DNA of 61,910 bases. Origin: Arthrobacter sp. Soil736 (lineage in GTDB: Bacteria > Actinomycetota > Actinomycetes > Actinomycetales > Micrococcaceae). How positions within the stretch are numbered: the first letter of the stretch is position 1; every line of letters starts with the position of its first letter. Under the pieces are notes generated by a model. The model worked only from the letters and a program-made list of their open reading frames with translations. It was not told the DNA's origin and did not search any database. The DNA is taken from positions 1,623-63,532 of the forward strand of contig NZ_LMSB01000001.1 in the NCBI RefSeq assembly GCF_001428005.1, read 5' to 3'. The position numbers and the translations under genes were made by a program. Below are positions 41,936-51,274 of this stretch, piece after piece.

Positions 41936-43465
41936 ATGAACGTACCCATTCTTCAAATGCGGGGAATCACCAAGACCTTCCCCGGTGTGAAAGCCCTCCA
42001 GGACGTCACCCTGGACGTGAACCGCGGCGAGGTCCACGCCATCTGCGGTGAAAACGGGGCAGGGAAGTCCACCCTCATGAAAGTGCTGTCGGGCGTGTAC
42101 CCGCACAACACGTTTGACGGCGACATCCTCTTTGAAAACGAGCCGTGTGACTTTTCCACCATCAGCGACAGCGAAAAGCGCGGCATCGTCATCATCCATC
42201 AGGAACTGGCGCTGAGCCCGTACCTGTCCATCGCGGAGAACATCTTCCTCGGCAACGAACTGGCCTCCCGCGGCTGGGTGGACTGGCGCAAGACCAACCT
42301 TGAGGCCGCCAAGTTGCTGGCCCGGGTCGGGCTCAGCGAAAACCCGGTGACACCGATCCAGCACATCAGCGTCGGAAAGCAGCAGCTGGTCGAGATCGCG
42401 AAGGCGCTCTCCAAGGAAGTAAAGCTGCTCATCCTGGACGAGCCCACGGCCGCGCTGAATGACGAGGACTCGGGGCACCTGCTGGACCTCATCCTGCACC
42501 TGAAGGGCCAGGGCGTCACCAGCATCATCATCAGCCACAAGCTCAACGAGATCCGGAAGGTGGCGGACGCCGTCACCATCATCCGGGACGGCAGGACGAT
42601 CGAGACCCTCCGGCTTGACCAGGGGCAGATCACCCAGGAGCGCATCATCCGCGGCATGGTGGGCCGCGACCTCGAAAGCCTCTACCCGGAGCGCACGCCC
42701 AGCATCGGCGAAGAGGTCCTCCGGATCGAGGACTGGACGGTGCAGCACCCCCAGGACCACACCCGCACCGTGGTTCACAACGCCAGCCTCAATGTCCGCA
42801 AGGGCGAGGTCGTCGGGCTCGCCGGCCTGATGGGAGCCGGCCGGACCGAGCTGGCCATGAGCGTCTTCGGCCGGACGTACGGCCGCGCCGTGTCCGGGAA
42901 AGTGTTCAAGCACGGGCAGGAAATCAACACCTCCACCGTGTCGGAGGCAATCCGCCACGGGCTCGCCTACGCAACGGAGGACCGCAAGCACTACGGCCTG
43001 AACCTCATCGAGGACATCAAGCGCAACGTCTCGATGGCTGCCCTCCGAAAGCTGGCCAAGCGCGGGTGGGTGGACAGGAACGAAGAGACCATCGTGGCCA
43101 ACCGGTACCGGACCAGCATGAACATCAAGGCCCCCTCGGTTGCGGCCATCACGGGAAAGCTGTCCGGCGGCAACCAGCAGAAGGTGGTCCTGAGCAAGTG
43201 GATGTTTTCGGACCCGGACGTGCTGATCCTCGATGAACCGACCCGCGGCATCGATGTGGGCGCCAAGTTCGAGATCTACACGATCATCGCGGAACTGGCC
43301 GCCGAGGGTAAGGCCGTCATCGTGATCTCCTCCGAGCTCCCCGAACTCCTGGGCATCTGCGACAGGATCTACACGCTGTCCGCGGGGCACATCACCGGCG
43401 AAGTGCCTATCGCAGAAGCCACCCAGGAATCACTTATGCACTACATGACCCAAGAGAAGGAATAG
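41936..43465 (+). CDS. mmsA: sugar ABC transporter ATP-binding protein (MmsA/GguA)
   Basis: 509 residues with two ABC cassettes. The first has Walker [10 protein letters not shown], the signature [11 protein letters not shown] and Walker [12 protein letters not shown]. The second has a degenerate Walker A ([10 protein letters not shown]), the signature [14 protein letters not shown] and Walker [13 protein letters not shown], as usual in carbohydrate uptake family 2. It drives import with the ChvE and GguB partners. ATG 41936 gives the normal N-terminus ([21 protein letters not shown]); the upstream frame is intergenic. GguB follows after five bases. Confidence 0.94.
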   Translation: MNVPILQMRGITKTFPGVKALQDVTLDVNRGEVHAICGENGAGKSTLMKVLSGVYPHNTFDGDILFENEPCDFSTISDSEKRGIVIIHQELALSPYLSIAENIFLGNELASRGWVDWRKTNLEAAKLLARVGLSENPVTPIQHISVGKQQLVEIAKALSKEVKLLILDEPTAALNDEDSGHLLDLILHLKGQGVTSIIISHKLNEIRKVADAVTIIRDGRTIETLRLDQGQITQERIIRGMVGRDLESLYPERTPSIGEEVLRIEDWTVQHPQDHTRTVVHNASLNVRKGEVVGLAGLMGAGRTELAMSVFGRTYGRAVSGKVFKHGQEINTSTVSEAIRHGLAYATEDRKHYGLNLIEDIKRNVSMAALRKLAKRGWVDRNEETIVANRYRTSMNIKAPSVAAITGKLSGGNQQKVVLSKWMFSDPDVLILDEPTRGIDVGAKFEIYTIIAELAAEGKAVIVISSELPELLGICDRIYTLSAGHITGEVPIAEATQESLMHYMTQEKE

Positions 43466-43470
43466 CGAAT

Positions 43471-44811
43471 ATGTCCGCCCTACGAGAATCCCTGGGCTTC
43501 CTGACAAGCCGCCTCCGCCAGGTTGGCATCTTCGTCGCCCTGATCCTGATCGTCCTGCTCTTCCAGGTCCTGACAGACGGGATCCTGCTGCAGCCGCAGA
43601 ACGTCACCAACCTGGTGGTCCAGAACAGCTACATCCTGATCCTGGCCATCGGCATGGTGATGGTCATCATTGCCGGCCACATCGACCTCTCCGTCGGCTC
43701 CATTGCGGGCTTCATCGGGGCCGTATCGGGCGTGATGATCGTCCACTGGGGCTGGGCCTGGTGGATCGCCATCCCGGCCTGCCTGCTGGTGGGCGCGCTC
43801 GTCGGGGCCTGGCAGGGCTACTGGATTGCCTACGTGGGCATCCCCGCGTTCATCGTGACACTGGCGGGCATGCTCATCTTCCGGGGCCTGACGCTGATCA
43901 CGCTCAAGAACCAGCAGATCACCCCGTTCCCGGACGAACTCCGGGCCCTGGGCGGCGGCTTCCTCCCGGACATCTCCGGCGGCACCTCGGTGCTGGAGTG
44001 GCTGACGGTCATCCTCGGCGTCGGAGGCACCGCCGCGATCCTGTTCCAGTCCATCAAGGAACGCCGCGTGCGCCGGAAGTTCAACCTCGAAAACGAGCCC
44101 ATGGCCTGGTTCGCCACCAAGACCGCCTTCATCGCCGTGCTCATGCTGACCATCACGTTCCTCCTCGCCAGCTACCGCGGCACCCCCATTGTGCTGATCG
44201 TCCTCGCCGTCCTGGTGATCGCCTACTCGGCGCTGATGAGCAACAGCATCTTCGGCCGGCACACCTACGCAATCGGCGGCAACCTCCACGCGGCCGAGCT
44301 CTCCGGCATCAAGACCAAAGCCGTGACGTTCCGGCTGTTCGTGAACATGGGCGTGCTCGCCGCGCTGGCGGGACTCGTGTTCACGGCGCGCCTGAACTCG
44401 GCCCAGCCGGCGGGCGGCACGGGCTTCGAACTGGACTCCATTGCCGCGGCCTTCATCGGCGGCGCCGCAGTCCAGGGCGGGATCGGCACGGTGGCCGGTG
44501 CCATGATCGGCGGCCTCATCATGGGCGTGCTCAACAACGGCATGTCCATCCTGGGCCTGGGCACCGACTACCAGCAGCTCATCAAGGGCCTGGTGCTCCT
44601 GCTCGCAGTGGGCTTCGACATCTTCAACAAGAACCGCAGCGGCGGCGGATCGACCATCGCCAAACGGTTCAAGTGGAAGACGGCCCCGTCGGACAGTGCC
44701 GAGGAGCCCCGGCCGGCAGCCAAGACGCCCGCGGCCGTTGCCGCCGTCGCCAGTCCTGCGGGCGCCGAGCCCGTGGGCGCACAGCCTGTGGGCGCCGTCG
44801 AAAACCACTGA
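43471..44811 (+). CDS. mmsB: sugar ABC transporter permease (GguB/MmsB)
   Basis: 446 residues and about ten membrane segments, a BPD-transporter-2 type permease. Diagnostic are GMVMVIIAGHIDLSVGSIAGF, GIPAFIVTLAGMLIFRGLTL, FGRHTYAIGGNLHAAELSGI and GVLNNGMSILGLGTDYQQLIKG. The C-terminal 60 residues are a soluble Ala/Pro-rich tail (AAKTPAAVAAVASPAGAEPVGAQPVGA) that is longer than usual. It is the last gene of the operon; a 31-bp imperfect palindrome follows. Confidence 0.93.
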   Translation: MSALRESLGFLTSRLRQVGIFVALILIVLLFQVLTDGILLQPQNVTNLVVQNSYILILAIGMVMVIIAGHIDLSVGSIAGFIGAVSGVMIVHWGWAWWIAIPACLLVGALVGAWQGYWIAYVGIPAFIVTLAGMLIFRGLTLITLKNQQITPFPDELRALGGGFLPDISGGTSVLEWLTVILGVGGTAAILFQSIKERRVRRKFNLENEPMAWFATKTAFIAVLMLTITFLLASYRGTPIVLIVLAVLVIAYSALMSNSIFGRHTYAIGGNLHAAELSGIKTKAVTFRLFVNMGVLAALAGLVFTARLNSAQPAGGTGFELDSIAAAFIGGAAVQGGIGTVAGAMIGGLIMGVLNNGMSILGLGTDYQQLIKGLVLLLAVGFDIFNKNRSGGGSTIAKRFKWKTAPSDSAEEPRPAAKTPAAVAAVASPAGAEPVGAQPVGAVENH

Positions 44812-44824
44812 TCCGCCCGCCCCG

Positions 44825-44892
44825 GCCCAACTGGGTAGCAGCACGCGCCGTTCTCAGCCCTCAGAACAGCGTGTGCTGCTACTCAGTTGGGC
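44825..44892 (+). terminator. long imperfect inverted repeat after gguB
   Basis: Arms 44825-44855 and 44861-44892 match with three or four mismatches (core GTAGCAGCAC) around a short loop. It begins 14 bases after the permease stop. No U-tract. Confidence 0.6.
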
Positions 44893-44921
44893 AGGCATGG
44901 CACCGTACGGAAGGAATGCGC

Positions 44922-45119
44922 ATGTCCCACGCCAGCGACGACTGGAACATGTTGGTCGGACGGACCGTTGAGCTGCGGCGCGACGGCCTGCACGTCCGCA
45001 CTGCCGAGGTGGAGGACGCGTCCTGGGATTCGTCGGTCATGTGGCTCCGCTTCGACGGCAACCACGGCCGGCAGCTGATCGCGAAGACCGACGGCTTCGA
45101 GGTGCGGATTCTGCCCTGA
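44922..45119 (+). CDS. conserved small protein of unknown function
   Basis: 65 residues: MSHASDDWNMLVGRTVELRRDGLHVRTAEVEDASWDSSV, then a WLRFDGNHGRQLIAKTDGFEVRI end. The pattern suggests a small beta-barrel (SH3-like) domain; no family is recognised. AAGGA lies before ATG 44922 (and directly before an in-frame ATG at 44916). The stop codon lies inside the left arm of a hairpin (45113-45149). It is isolated between two convergent metabolic clusters. Confidence 0.65.
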   Translation: MSHASDDWNMLVGRTVELRRDGLHVRTAEVEDASWDSSVMWLRFDGNHGRQLIAKTDGFEVRILP

Positions 45120-45149
45120 GCCGGTTCAGGACACCGGCCGGCTCAGGGC
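45113..45149. terminator. bidirectional hairpin between the small gene and manD
   Basis: GCCCTGAGCCGG (45113-45124) pairs exactly with 45138-45149 around a 13-base loop. It overlaps the stop of the small gene and lies 35 bases past the convergent manD stop. Confidence 0.6.
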
Positions 45150-45183
45150 TTAATCCGGTTCAGTGCTTACCGGCGCAGCCCCG

Positions 45184-46413
45184 TCACCAGTCGTGGACCG
45201 TTCCGTCGACGAGGCGGTTGTAGGGCAGGTAGGCCTGCTGGTACGGGTAGGTGGCGGCGGCCGCCTCGTTGAATTCGACGCCGATGCCCGGCTTGTCGCC
45301 CGGGTGCAGGTAGCCGTCCACGAACGTCATGGACTGTTCGAACACCGTGTTGGTGGCGTCGGAATGCTGCATGTATTCCTGGATGCCGTAGTTATGGATC
45401 GCCAGGCCCACGTGCAGCTGCGCCGCGAAGCCCACCGGGGAGATGTCGGTCGGGCCGTGGAAGCCGGACTTGATCTGGTACTGCGCGGCAAAATCCATCA
45501 CCTTCTTCAGCGGGGAGATCCCGCCGAAGTGGGTGGACGCGGCCCGGACATAGTCGATCAGCTGTTCCTTGATGATGCTCTGGTAGTCGTACACGGTGTT
45601 GAAAATCTCCCCGATCGCCAGCGGGGTGGTGGTGTGCTGGCGGACCAGGCGCAGCGCCTCCTGGTTCTCCGCCGGGGTGCAGTCCTCGAGCCAGAACAGG
45701 TCATACGGCTCCAGCGCCTTGCCCAGCTTCGCGGCCTGGATCGGCGTCATCCGGTGGTGCCCGTCGTGCAGCAGCGGCAGCTCCGGGCCGAACTCGTTCC
45801 GCACCGCCTCGAACACGGTGGGCAGGTGGCGCAGGTACGCGCGGGTGTCCCAGTCCTCCTCCACCGGGAACGCGCCCCGCCCGGCCGGCTCGTAGTCGTA
45901 GCGTTCGCCCGAGGCCTGGGCCTGCGCGGCCACCCCGTAGACGGCCTTGATCCCCGGCACCGCGGTCTGGATCCGGACGGACTTGTAGCCGAGCTCCAGG
46001 TGCTCCCGGACCGAATCAAACAGCGACGGGATGTCCGCACCCGAGGCATGCCCGTAGGCCCGCAAACCGTTCCGCGACGCCCCGCCGAGCAGCTGGTACA
46101 CCGGCATGTTCGCCAGCTTGCCCTTGATGTCCCACAGCGCCATGTCCACCGCCGCGATCGCGGCCATCGTCACCGGACCCCGCCGCCAGTACGAGGACCG
46201 GTACAGGAACTGCCAGGTGTCCTCGATCCGGTGCGGGTCCTTCCCGATCAGCAGCTGCGCCACGTGCTCCTTCAGGTACGCCGCCACCGCGAGCTCACGC
46301 CCGTTCAACGTCGCATCACCGATGCCGGTCACCCCGTCCTCGGTGGTAATCCGCAACGTCACGAAGTTACGGGAAGGGCTCGTCACGAACACTTCCGCGG
46401 CAATGATTTTCAC
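45184..46413 (-). CDS. manD: D-mannonate dehydratase-type enolase-superfamily enzyme
   Basis: 409 residues matching the ManD branch of the enolase superfamily: [25 protein letters not shown], metal ligands in [41 protein letters not shown] and [10 protein letters not shown], and the C-terminal [12 protein letters not shown] and [20 protein letters not shown]. It dehydrates mannonate (or gluconate in some members) to 2-keto-3-deoxygluconate. GTG 46413 is the start; spacing to the kinase gene is 58 bases. It is the last gene of the sugar-acid operon and feeds the same kinase and aldolase. Confidence 0.88.
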   Translation of the reverse strand: MKIIAAEVFVTSPSRNFVTLRITTEDGVTGIGDATLNGRELAVAAYLKEHVAQLLIGKDPHRIEDTWQFLYRSSYWRRGPVTMAAIAAVDMALWDIKGKLANMPVYQLLGGASRNGLRAYGHASGADIPSLFDSVREHLELGYKSVRIQTAVPGIKAVYGVAAQAQASGERYDYEPAGRGAFPVEEDWDTRAYLRHLPTVFEAVRNEFGPELPLLHDGHHRMTPIQAAKLGKALEPYDLFWLEDCTPAENQEALRLVRQHTTTPLAIGEIFNTVYDYQSIIKEQLIDYVRAASTHFGGISPLKKVMDFAAQYQIKSGFHGPTDISPVGFAAQLHVGLAIHNYGIQEYMQHSDATNTVFEQSMTFVDGYLHPGDKPGIGVEFNEAAAATYPYQQAYLPYNRLVDGTVHDW

Positions 46414-46471
46414 AACAGGTCCAGGCTTTCTCTAAGTCGACAATGAACGTTTCGGCCGCCAGGCCGTCAGG

Positions 46472-47500
46472 CTAGCGCTGGGTGCTTCCGGCAACGTGGT
46501 TGCCCAGCAGCGCGAGTTCCCCGGTGCGCGGGAGGCCTTCCCAGTCACCGGCCGTGCTGACGGCGAAGGCTCCCGCCAGGGCTCCGCGCTGCAGCCGCCC
46601 GGCCACGTCTTCGCCGTCGAGCAGCGCCGAGAGGTAGCCGGCGGTGAAGGCATCCCCGGCGCCGACGGTATCGATGCTGGTCACCGGCACGGCCGGCACT
46701 TCCCACTGGCCGTCGGCGGTGTAGGCGCCGGCACCGGCGGCACCGCGCTTGACCACCACCTCCCGCACGCCCTGTTCCAGCAGCCGCTTCGCGAGGAGGG
46801 CTTCGGCGGCGTCGGAAAGGCCCGCTGCCGGATCCTCACCCGGACCCGCACCGGGATCCAAAATCAGTTCCGCGCCGGGATCCGAAGTCGGAGGCGCCAC
46901 GAGGTCCAGTTCATCCTCCGAGGCGATCACGATCGTGGCGTGCCGGGCGATCGGGGCGAGGGCGGCGCGTGCCTCGTCCCGTGACCAGAGCTTGGCCCGG
47001 TAGTTGACGTCCAGCGAAACCAGGATGCCTTCCCCTGCGGCGCGTTCGGCGGCGTACTCCACTGCGCGCCGCGCCTCAGGGCCGAGGGCGGCGGTGATTC
47101 CGGTCAGGTGGAGCACCCTGGCGCCGTCCCGCAGCGCGGCATCCACGTCGGGGATGCTGAGCGTGGACCCGGCCGATCCCGAGCGGTAATAGTAAGCGCG
47201 GCTGACATCTGCGGTCCGCTGCTCCAGGAACATCACCCCGGTGCTGCGCGCAGCATCTTCGCGGTGATGCAGTCCGATGCCTTCGGAGCGCAGCTGGCGC
47301 AGGATGAACTGGCCGTGCGGGTCGCTTCCCACCACGCCTGCCCACGACACTCCGTGGCCGAGGCGTGCCACACCGACTGCAACGTTGGATTCGGCACCGG
47401 CCACGTGCATCGACAGGCTGCCGCCGGCGGACAGCGGGCCGCCCGATCTCAGCGACACCATGGATTCGCCCAGGGTCAGGAGGTCGACGGCGGCCGTCAC
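46472..47500 (-). CDS. PfkB-family 2-keto-3-deoxysugar-acid kinase
   Basis: 342 residues of the ribokinase/PfkB fold. The N-terminal LTLGESMVSLRSGGPLSAGG, the GVARLGHGVSWAGVVGSDPHG signature 1 and the C-terminal DTVGAGDAFTAGYLSALL anion-hole and catalytic-Asp motif are clear. In this operon it should phosphorylate 2-keto-3-deoxygluconate or -galactonate at position 6. GTG 47500 overlaps the aldolase stop (GTGA). An extra acidic/Pro-rich loop (SDPGAELILDPGAGPGEDP) near residue 215 is unusual. Confidence 0.9.
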   Translation of the reverse strand: MTAAVDLLTLGESMVSLRSGGPLSAGGSLSMHVAGAESNVAVGVARLGHGVSWAGVVGSDPHGQFILRQLRSEGIGLHHREDAARSTGVMFLEQRTADVSRAYYYRSGSAGSTLSIPDVDAALRDGARVLHLTGITAALGPEARRAVEYAAERAAGEGILVSLDVNYRAKLWSRDEARAALAPIARHATIVIASEDELDLVAPPTSDPGAELILDPGAGPGEDPAAGLSDAAEALLAKRLLEQGVREVVVKRGAAGAGAYTADGQWEVPAVPVTSIDTVGAGDAFTAGYLSALLDGEDVAGRLQRGALAGAFAVSTAGDWEGLPRTGELALLGNHVAGSTQR

Positions 47501-48159
47501 CGGGAGCCCGCCTCAGCGGTCCGGCGGCCGAAATCGGCGGCCAGGCCAACGAAGCTCCGGGCACGCTCCCGCACCGGGGCCAGGTCCCCGCCCGAGCCGG
47601 CGTCGCCGAACAGCGGCCCGCCCAGTCCGACGGCGATTGCGCCGGCTTCCCAGTATCCCGCCGCTTCGTCGAGCCCCACCCCGCCTACCGCGATGAACGG
47701 GATGTCCGGAAACGGGTCACGGAGCGCCTTGAGGTAGCGCGGCCCGCCGATGGAAGCGGGGAAGAGCTTGACCGCCGTGGCACCGCGGCCCATTGCCTCG
47801 TAGGCCTCGGTGGGCGTCAGCGCCCCGGCCAGGACCGGAATGCCCCGCCGCGCCGACGCGTCAATGGACTCCGCCAGCGCCGGCGTCACCATGAACTGGC
47901 CGCCGGCGTCAGCGACGCGCTCCACGTCCTGCACGGTCAGGACGGTCCCCGCCCCGACGAAGCAGCCGGCGGGTGCCGCCGCCCGCACATCGCGGATTGC
48001 CTCCAGGGCGCCGGGCGTGGTCAGGGCAATTTCAACGAACCGGAAGCCCTCCTCCATCGCGGCGAGGGCCGCCTTCGCGGCAGCCGCACCCTCCGTGCCC
48101 CGCACGATCGCGACCAGCCGGGTGTCCCGGATTCCATCGAGCAACAACTCGGGGGTCAT
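47497..48159 (-). CDS. KDPG/KDPGal aldolase
   Basis: 220 residues of the class I KDPG aldolase family. Catalytic marks: the Glu in FVEIALTTPGALEAI, GAGTVLTVQDV and the Schiff-base Lys in ATAVKLFPAS, with FIAVGGVGLDEAAGYWEAGAIAVGLGGPL near the end. It splits the phosphorylated keto-deoxy acid into pyruvate and glyceraldehyde 3-phosphate. ATG 48159 is chosen because GGAGG lies just before it; three other in-frame ATGs lie upstream. It overlaps the kinase gene by four bases. Confidence 0.9.
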   Translation of the reverse strand: MTPELLLDGIRDTRLVAIVRGTEGAAAAKAALAAMEEGFRFVEIALTTPGALEAIRDVRAAAPAGCFVGAGTVLTVQDVERVADAGGQFMVTPALAESIDASARRGIPVLAGALTPTEAYEAMGRGATAVKLFPASIGGPRYLKALRDPFPDIPFIAVGGVGLDEAAGYWEAGAIAVGLGGPLFGDAGSGGDLAPVRERARSFVGLAADFGRRTAEAGSR

Positions 48160-48209
48160 GCTGTCCTCCATCGTGGACTTCTCCATTCCGTGCTTGGCCA
48201 TGCTGCCGC

Positions 48210-49358
48210 TCACCACTCGGCGAAAGCGCCGTCGGGGTGCCGCCACACGGGCCCGCGCCACGCGTGTCCCTGCTTGTCCGCCGCCCGGACGACCGCCTCG
48301 TCGATCTCGATGCCCAGGCCGGGCCCGGTCAGCCGCTCGATGTGCCCGTCCACGAATTTCAGCGGCGACTTGTCCACCACATAGTCGAGTACTTCCGCGC
48401 CCTGGTTGTAGTGGATGCCGATGCTCTGCTCCTGGATCAGGAAGTTAGGCGTCGCGAAGCCCACCTGCAGGCAGGCGGCCAGGGCCAGCGGGCCGAGCGG
48501 GCAGTGCGGCGCCAGCTGGACCTCGTACACCTCGGCGAGGGAAGCTATCTTGCGGACCTCGGTGATGCCGCCGGCGTGCGAGAGGTCCGGCTGCGCCACC
48601 GCGATTCCGGCCTGCAGCGCGGGCAGGAACTCCTGCCGGCTGTAAAGCCGCTCCCCGGTGGACACCGGCGTGGTCGTGGATGAGGTGAATTCGCGCAGCA
48701 GGTGGGTGTTCTCCGGAACCACCGGTTCCTCGAGGAAGAACGGCCGGTACGGCTCAAGGAGCGGCGCCACGCGGCGCGCGTTGGCGAGGCTGAAGCGGCC
48801 GTGGAAGTCTACCGCCACGTCCCGGTGGTCCCCCAGGACTTCCCGGGCGGCGGCCACCCGGCGGACCACGCCGTCGAGCTCTGCCACCGAGGCCACCGGG
48901 CTCATCCGGCCGCTGGCGTTCATCTTGACCGCGGTGAGTCCGACCTCCAGCTGGGCGCTGATCTGGTCGGCCACTTCGTTGGGCTCGTCGCCGCCCACCC
49001 AGCCGTACATTCGGATGCGGTCGCGGACCGGGCCGCCCAGCAACTGGTGGACCGGGGCATTGAAGTGCTTGCCGGCGATGTCCCACAGCGCCTGGTCCAG
49101 CCCGGACACGGCGCTGGCCAGGATGGGGCCGCCGCGGTAGAAGGAGCCCTTGGTCATGACCTGCCAGTGGTCCTCGATCCGGAGGGCGTCCTGGCCGATC
49201 AGCAGCTCGGAGAGCTGGTCGACGGCGGTCCGGACCGTTTCGCTGCGGCCCTCGCAGCTTGCCTCTCCCCAGCCGACAATCCCGCTGTCCGTCTCGATGC
49301 GGACGAACAGCCAGCGCGGCGGGACCAGGAAGGTTTCTATTCTGCTGATGCGCGTCAC
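48210..49358 (-). CDS. dgoD: D-galactonate dehydratase-type enolase-superfamily enzyme
   Basis: 382 residues, identical in length to E. coli DgoD. Motifs: ALWDIAGKHFNAPVHQLLGG, the metal ligands in DVAVDFHGRFSLANARR, FFLEEPVVPEN and STGERLYSR, and the catalytic His in APHCPLGPLALAA. It dehydrates galactonate to 2-keto-3-deoxygalactonate. GTG 49358 follows AGGGGTACACC and starts nine bases from the upstream permease stop. Kinase and aldolase genes downstream complete a De Ley-Doudoroff-type route. Confidence 0.9.
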   Translation of the reverse strand: MTRISRIETFLVPPRWLFVRIETDSGIVGWGEASCEGRSETVRTAVDQLSELLIGQDALRIEDHWQVMTKGSFYRGGPILASAVSGLDQALWDIAGKHFNAPVHQLLGGPVRDRIRMYGWVGGDEPNEVADQISAQLEVGLTAVKMNASGRMSPVASVAELDGVVRRVAAAREVLGDHRDVAVDFHGRFSLANARRVAPLLEPYRPFFLEEPVVPENTHLLREFTSSTTTPVSTGERLYSRQEFLPALQAGIAVAQPDLSHAGGITEVRKIASLAEVYEVQLAPHCPLGPLALAACLQVGFATPNFLIQEQSIGIHYNQGAEVLDYVVDKSPLKFVDGHIERLTGPGLGIEIDEAVVRAADKQGHAWRGPVWRHPDGAFAEW

Positions 49359-49367
49359 GGTGTACCC

Positions 49368-50249
49368 CTAGCCCTTGGTGGCGCCGGCGGTCATGCCGGA
49401 CACGATGTATTTCTGCGTGAAGAGCGCAATGATCATGATCGGGATGGTCACGACGGTGGCGGCGGCCATCAGCCCGCCCCAGTCGATGCTGGCGTAGGAG
49501 ACGAAGTCGAAGATGGCCACGGGCAGCGTCTTCGTCTTCGAACCCGACAGGACCAGGGCGAACATGAAGTTGTTCCACGAGAAGATGAAGGACAGGATTC
49601 CCGCGGTGGCCATGCCGGCCACGGACAGCGGCAGGGTGATGCGGCGGAACGCGCCGATCGGCGTGAGTCCGTCCACCTGCGCCGACTCCTCGAGTTCCAG
49701 CGGCAGGCCGTCGAAGTAGCTCATCATGATGTACACGATCAGCGGCAGGGCGACGAACATGTGGCTGAGGATCAGCACCTCGAAACCGCCCACCATCTTC
49801 AGGTTGGAGAAGACGTAGTACCAGGGCACCAGCAGCGAGACGCCCGGAATGACGCGGGCCATCAGGACCACCAGCGCCGAGCGGTGCATGGTGAACCGGC
49901 TCATGGCGTAGGCGGCCGGGACGCCCAGGACCAGCGACAGGGCCGTGGACACGAACGCCACCCAGAAGCTGTTGAAGATGAAGACGAAGTAGTTGTTGCG
50001 CTGCAGCACGTTGGCGTAGTTCTCGCCGGTGGGCGTGAACAGGAAGGACTTGCCGGCGTCGTAGATGTCCACGTTGGTCTTGAAGGAGGCCAGCAGCATC
50101 CAGAACAGCGGAGCGATGAGGAACAGCACCACCGCGATCAGGGCTACCACGCGGAAGGTCTTGTAGGCGCGGCTGCGCAACGGCTTCTTGCGACGTGCCA
50201 CCTGCGGCCGTTGCCGCGCCGGTGCCTGGGGTTCTGTCAGGAGGGTCAT
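49368..50249 (-). CDS. carbohydrate ABC transporter permease (MalG type)
   Basis: 293 residues with six membrane segments and the binding-protein-dependent transport signature SAQVDGLTPIGAFRRITLPLSVAGMA. It forms the import channel with the partner permease upstream, whose stop it overlaps as ATGA. The GTNVDIYDAGKSFLF-like N-terminal external loop and the ARVIPGVSLLVPWYYVF segment are typical of the MalG half. Substrate is inferred from neighbours: a sugar acid or its oligomer. Confidence 0.9.
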   Translation of the reverse strand: MTLLTEPQAPARQRPQVARRKKPLRSRAYKTFRVVALIAVVLFLIAPLFWMLLASFKTNVDIYDAGKSFLFTPTGENYANVLQRNNYFVFIFNSFWVAFVSTALSLVLGVPAAYAMSRFTMHRSALVVLMARVIPGVSLLVPWYYVFSNLKMVGGFEVLILSHMFVALPLIVYIMMSYFDGLPLELEESAQVDGLTPIGAFRRITLPLSVAGMATAGILSFIFSWNNFMFALVLSGSKTKTLPVAIFDFVSYASIDWGGLMAAATVVTIPIMIIALFTQKYIVSGMTAGATKG

Positions 50250-51184
50250 TTGCTTACCGCTTTCTTGCGCATGGTCAGCAGCCACATGGAGCCAATGATG
50301 ATCATGAAGAACAGGATCAGCACGGCGGAGGACAGCCCGTACTGGTTGTAGTCGAAGCTCAGGCCGTAGGCGTAGACGTTCAGGGTCTCCACCTCGTGGA
50401 AGGAGCCGCCGCCCTTGCCCTTGGTGGCGTAGAGGATGTCGAAGGTCTTCAGGGCGTCGATGCCGCGGAGCAGGATGGCCACGATCACCGTGGGCATCAT
50501 CAGCGGCAGGGTGACGTAGAAGAAGCGCTGGACCGCGCTGGCGCCGTCCATGCGCGCGGCTTCGTCGGGCTCATCGGAGAGCGAGGTGAGGCCGGCCAGG
50601 AGGATGAGGACCACCATGGGGGTCCACTGCCAGACGTCCATGAAGATGGTGGTGGGAAGGGCGGAATCCTGCCCGGAGAGCCACGGCTGCGGCGGAATGC
50701 CCACGAGGCCCAGCAGCTGGTTGGCGAAGCCGATGTTCGGGTCGAAGATCAGGCGCCACATCATGCCCACGGCCACGGGGGTGGCCACGAGCGGCAGCAG
50801 AATGGCCACGCGGACCCATTTTTCGCCGCGGAACGGGCGCCACAGAAGCAGTGCGATGCCCATGCCGAGAATGATTTCGCAGCCGAGCGCCACGAGGGTG
50901 AAGGACAGCGTGCGGCCCACGGCCGGCCAGAAGCGCTCGGTATCGGTGAGGACCGTGAGGTAGTTCTCGAGGCCCACGAAGTCCGACGCCGCGCGCACCG
51001 ACCCCTGGGAGTCGGTCAGGCTCAGGTACAGGGTCCACGCGAGCGGAAAGATGATGAGGACGCCCACGAAGATCATGGCGGGCGCTGCGAACAGCCACTT
51101 CCGGTGGCGGTTGGCCCAGGCGGAGAAATTCTCCTGGGCGCTAGCCGTTCGTCCGGAGGTCCGGGCAGGGGTCAGTACAGACAT
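50246..51184 (-). CDS. carbohydrate ABC transporter permease (MalF/UgpA type)
   Basis: 312 residues, six membrane segments, with the EAA-loop DEPDEAARMDGASAVQRFFYVTLPLM. It pairs with the MalG-type permease. No ATP-binding subunit is encoded in the cluster, so a shared MsiK/UgpC-type ATPase encoded elsewhere is expected, as is common in actinobacteria. A 14-bp stem (51223-51263) lies between it and the upstream binding-protein gene. Confidence 0.9.
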   Translation of the reverse strand: MSVLTPARTSGRTASAQENFSAWANRHRKWLFAAPAMIFVGVLIIFPLAWTLYLSLTDSQGSVRAASDFVGLENYLTVLTDTERFWPAVGRTLSFTLVALGCEIILGMGIALLLWRPFRGEKWVRVAILLPLVATPVAVGMMWRLIFDPNIGFANQLLGLVGIPPQPWLSGQDSALPTTIFMDVWQWTPMVVLILLAGLTSLSDEPDEAARMDGASAVQRFFYVTLPLMMPTVIVAILLRGIDALKTFDILYATKGKGGGSFHEVETLNVYAYGLSFDYNQYGLSSAVLILFFMIIIGSMWLLTMRKKAVSK

Positions 51185-51222
51185 GGTTCACCTAAGAAGT
51201 TGGGGGTGAAAATCTTCAGCGG

Positions 51223-51263
51223 ACGACGGCGGGACAACAGCCTGGCGGGTGTCCCGCCGTCGT
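51223..51263 (-). terminator. stem-loop between binding-protein and permease genes
   Basis: ACGACGGCGGGACA (51223-51236) pairs perfectly with 51250-51263. It lies just past the binding-protein stop (51275), so it may end most transcripts or protect them from decay, giving more binding protein than permease. Confidence 0.65.
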
Positions 51264-51274
51264 GCTTTAGTTAC

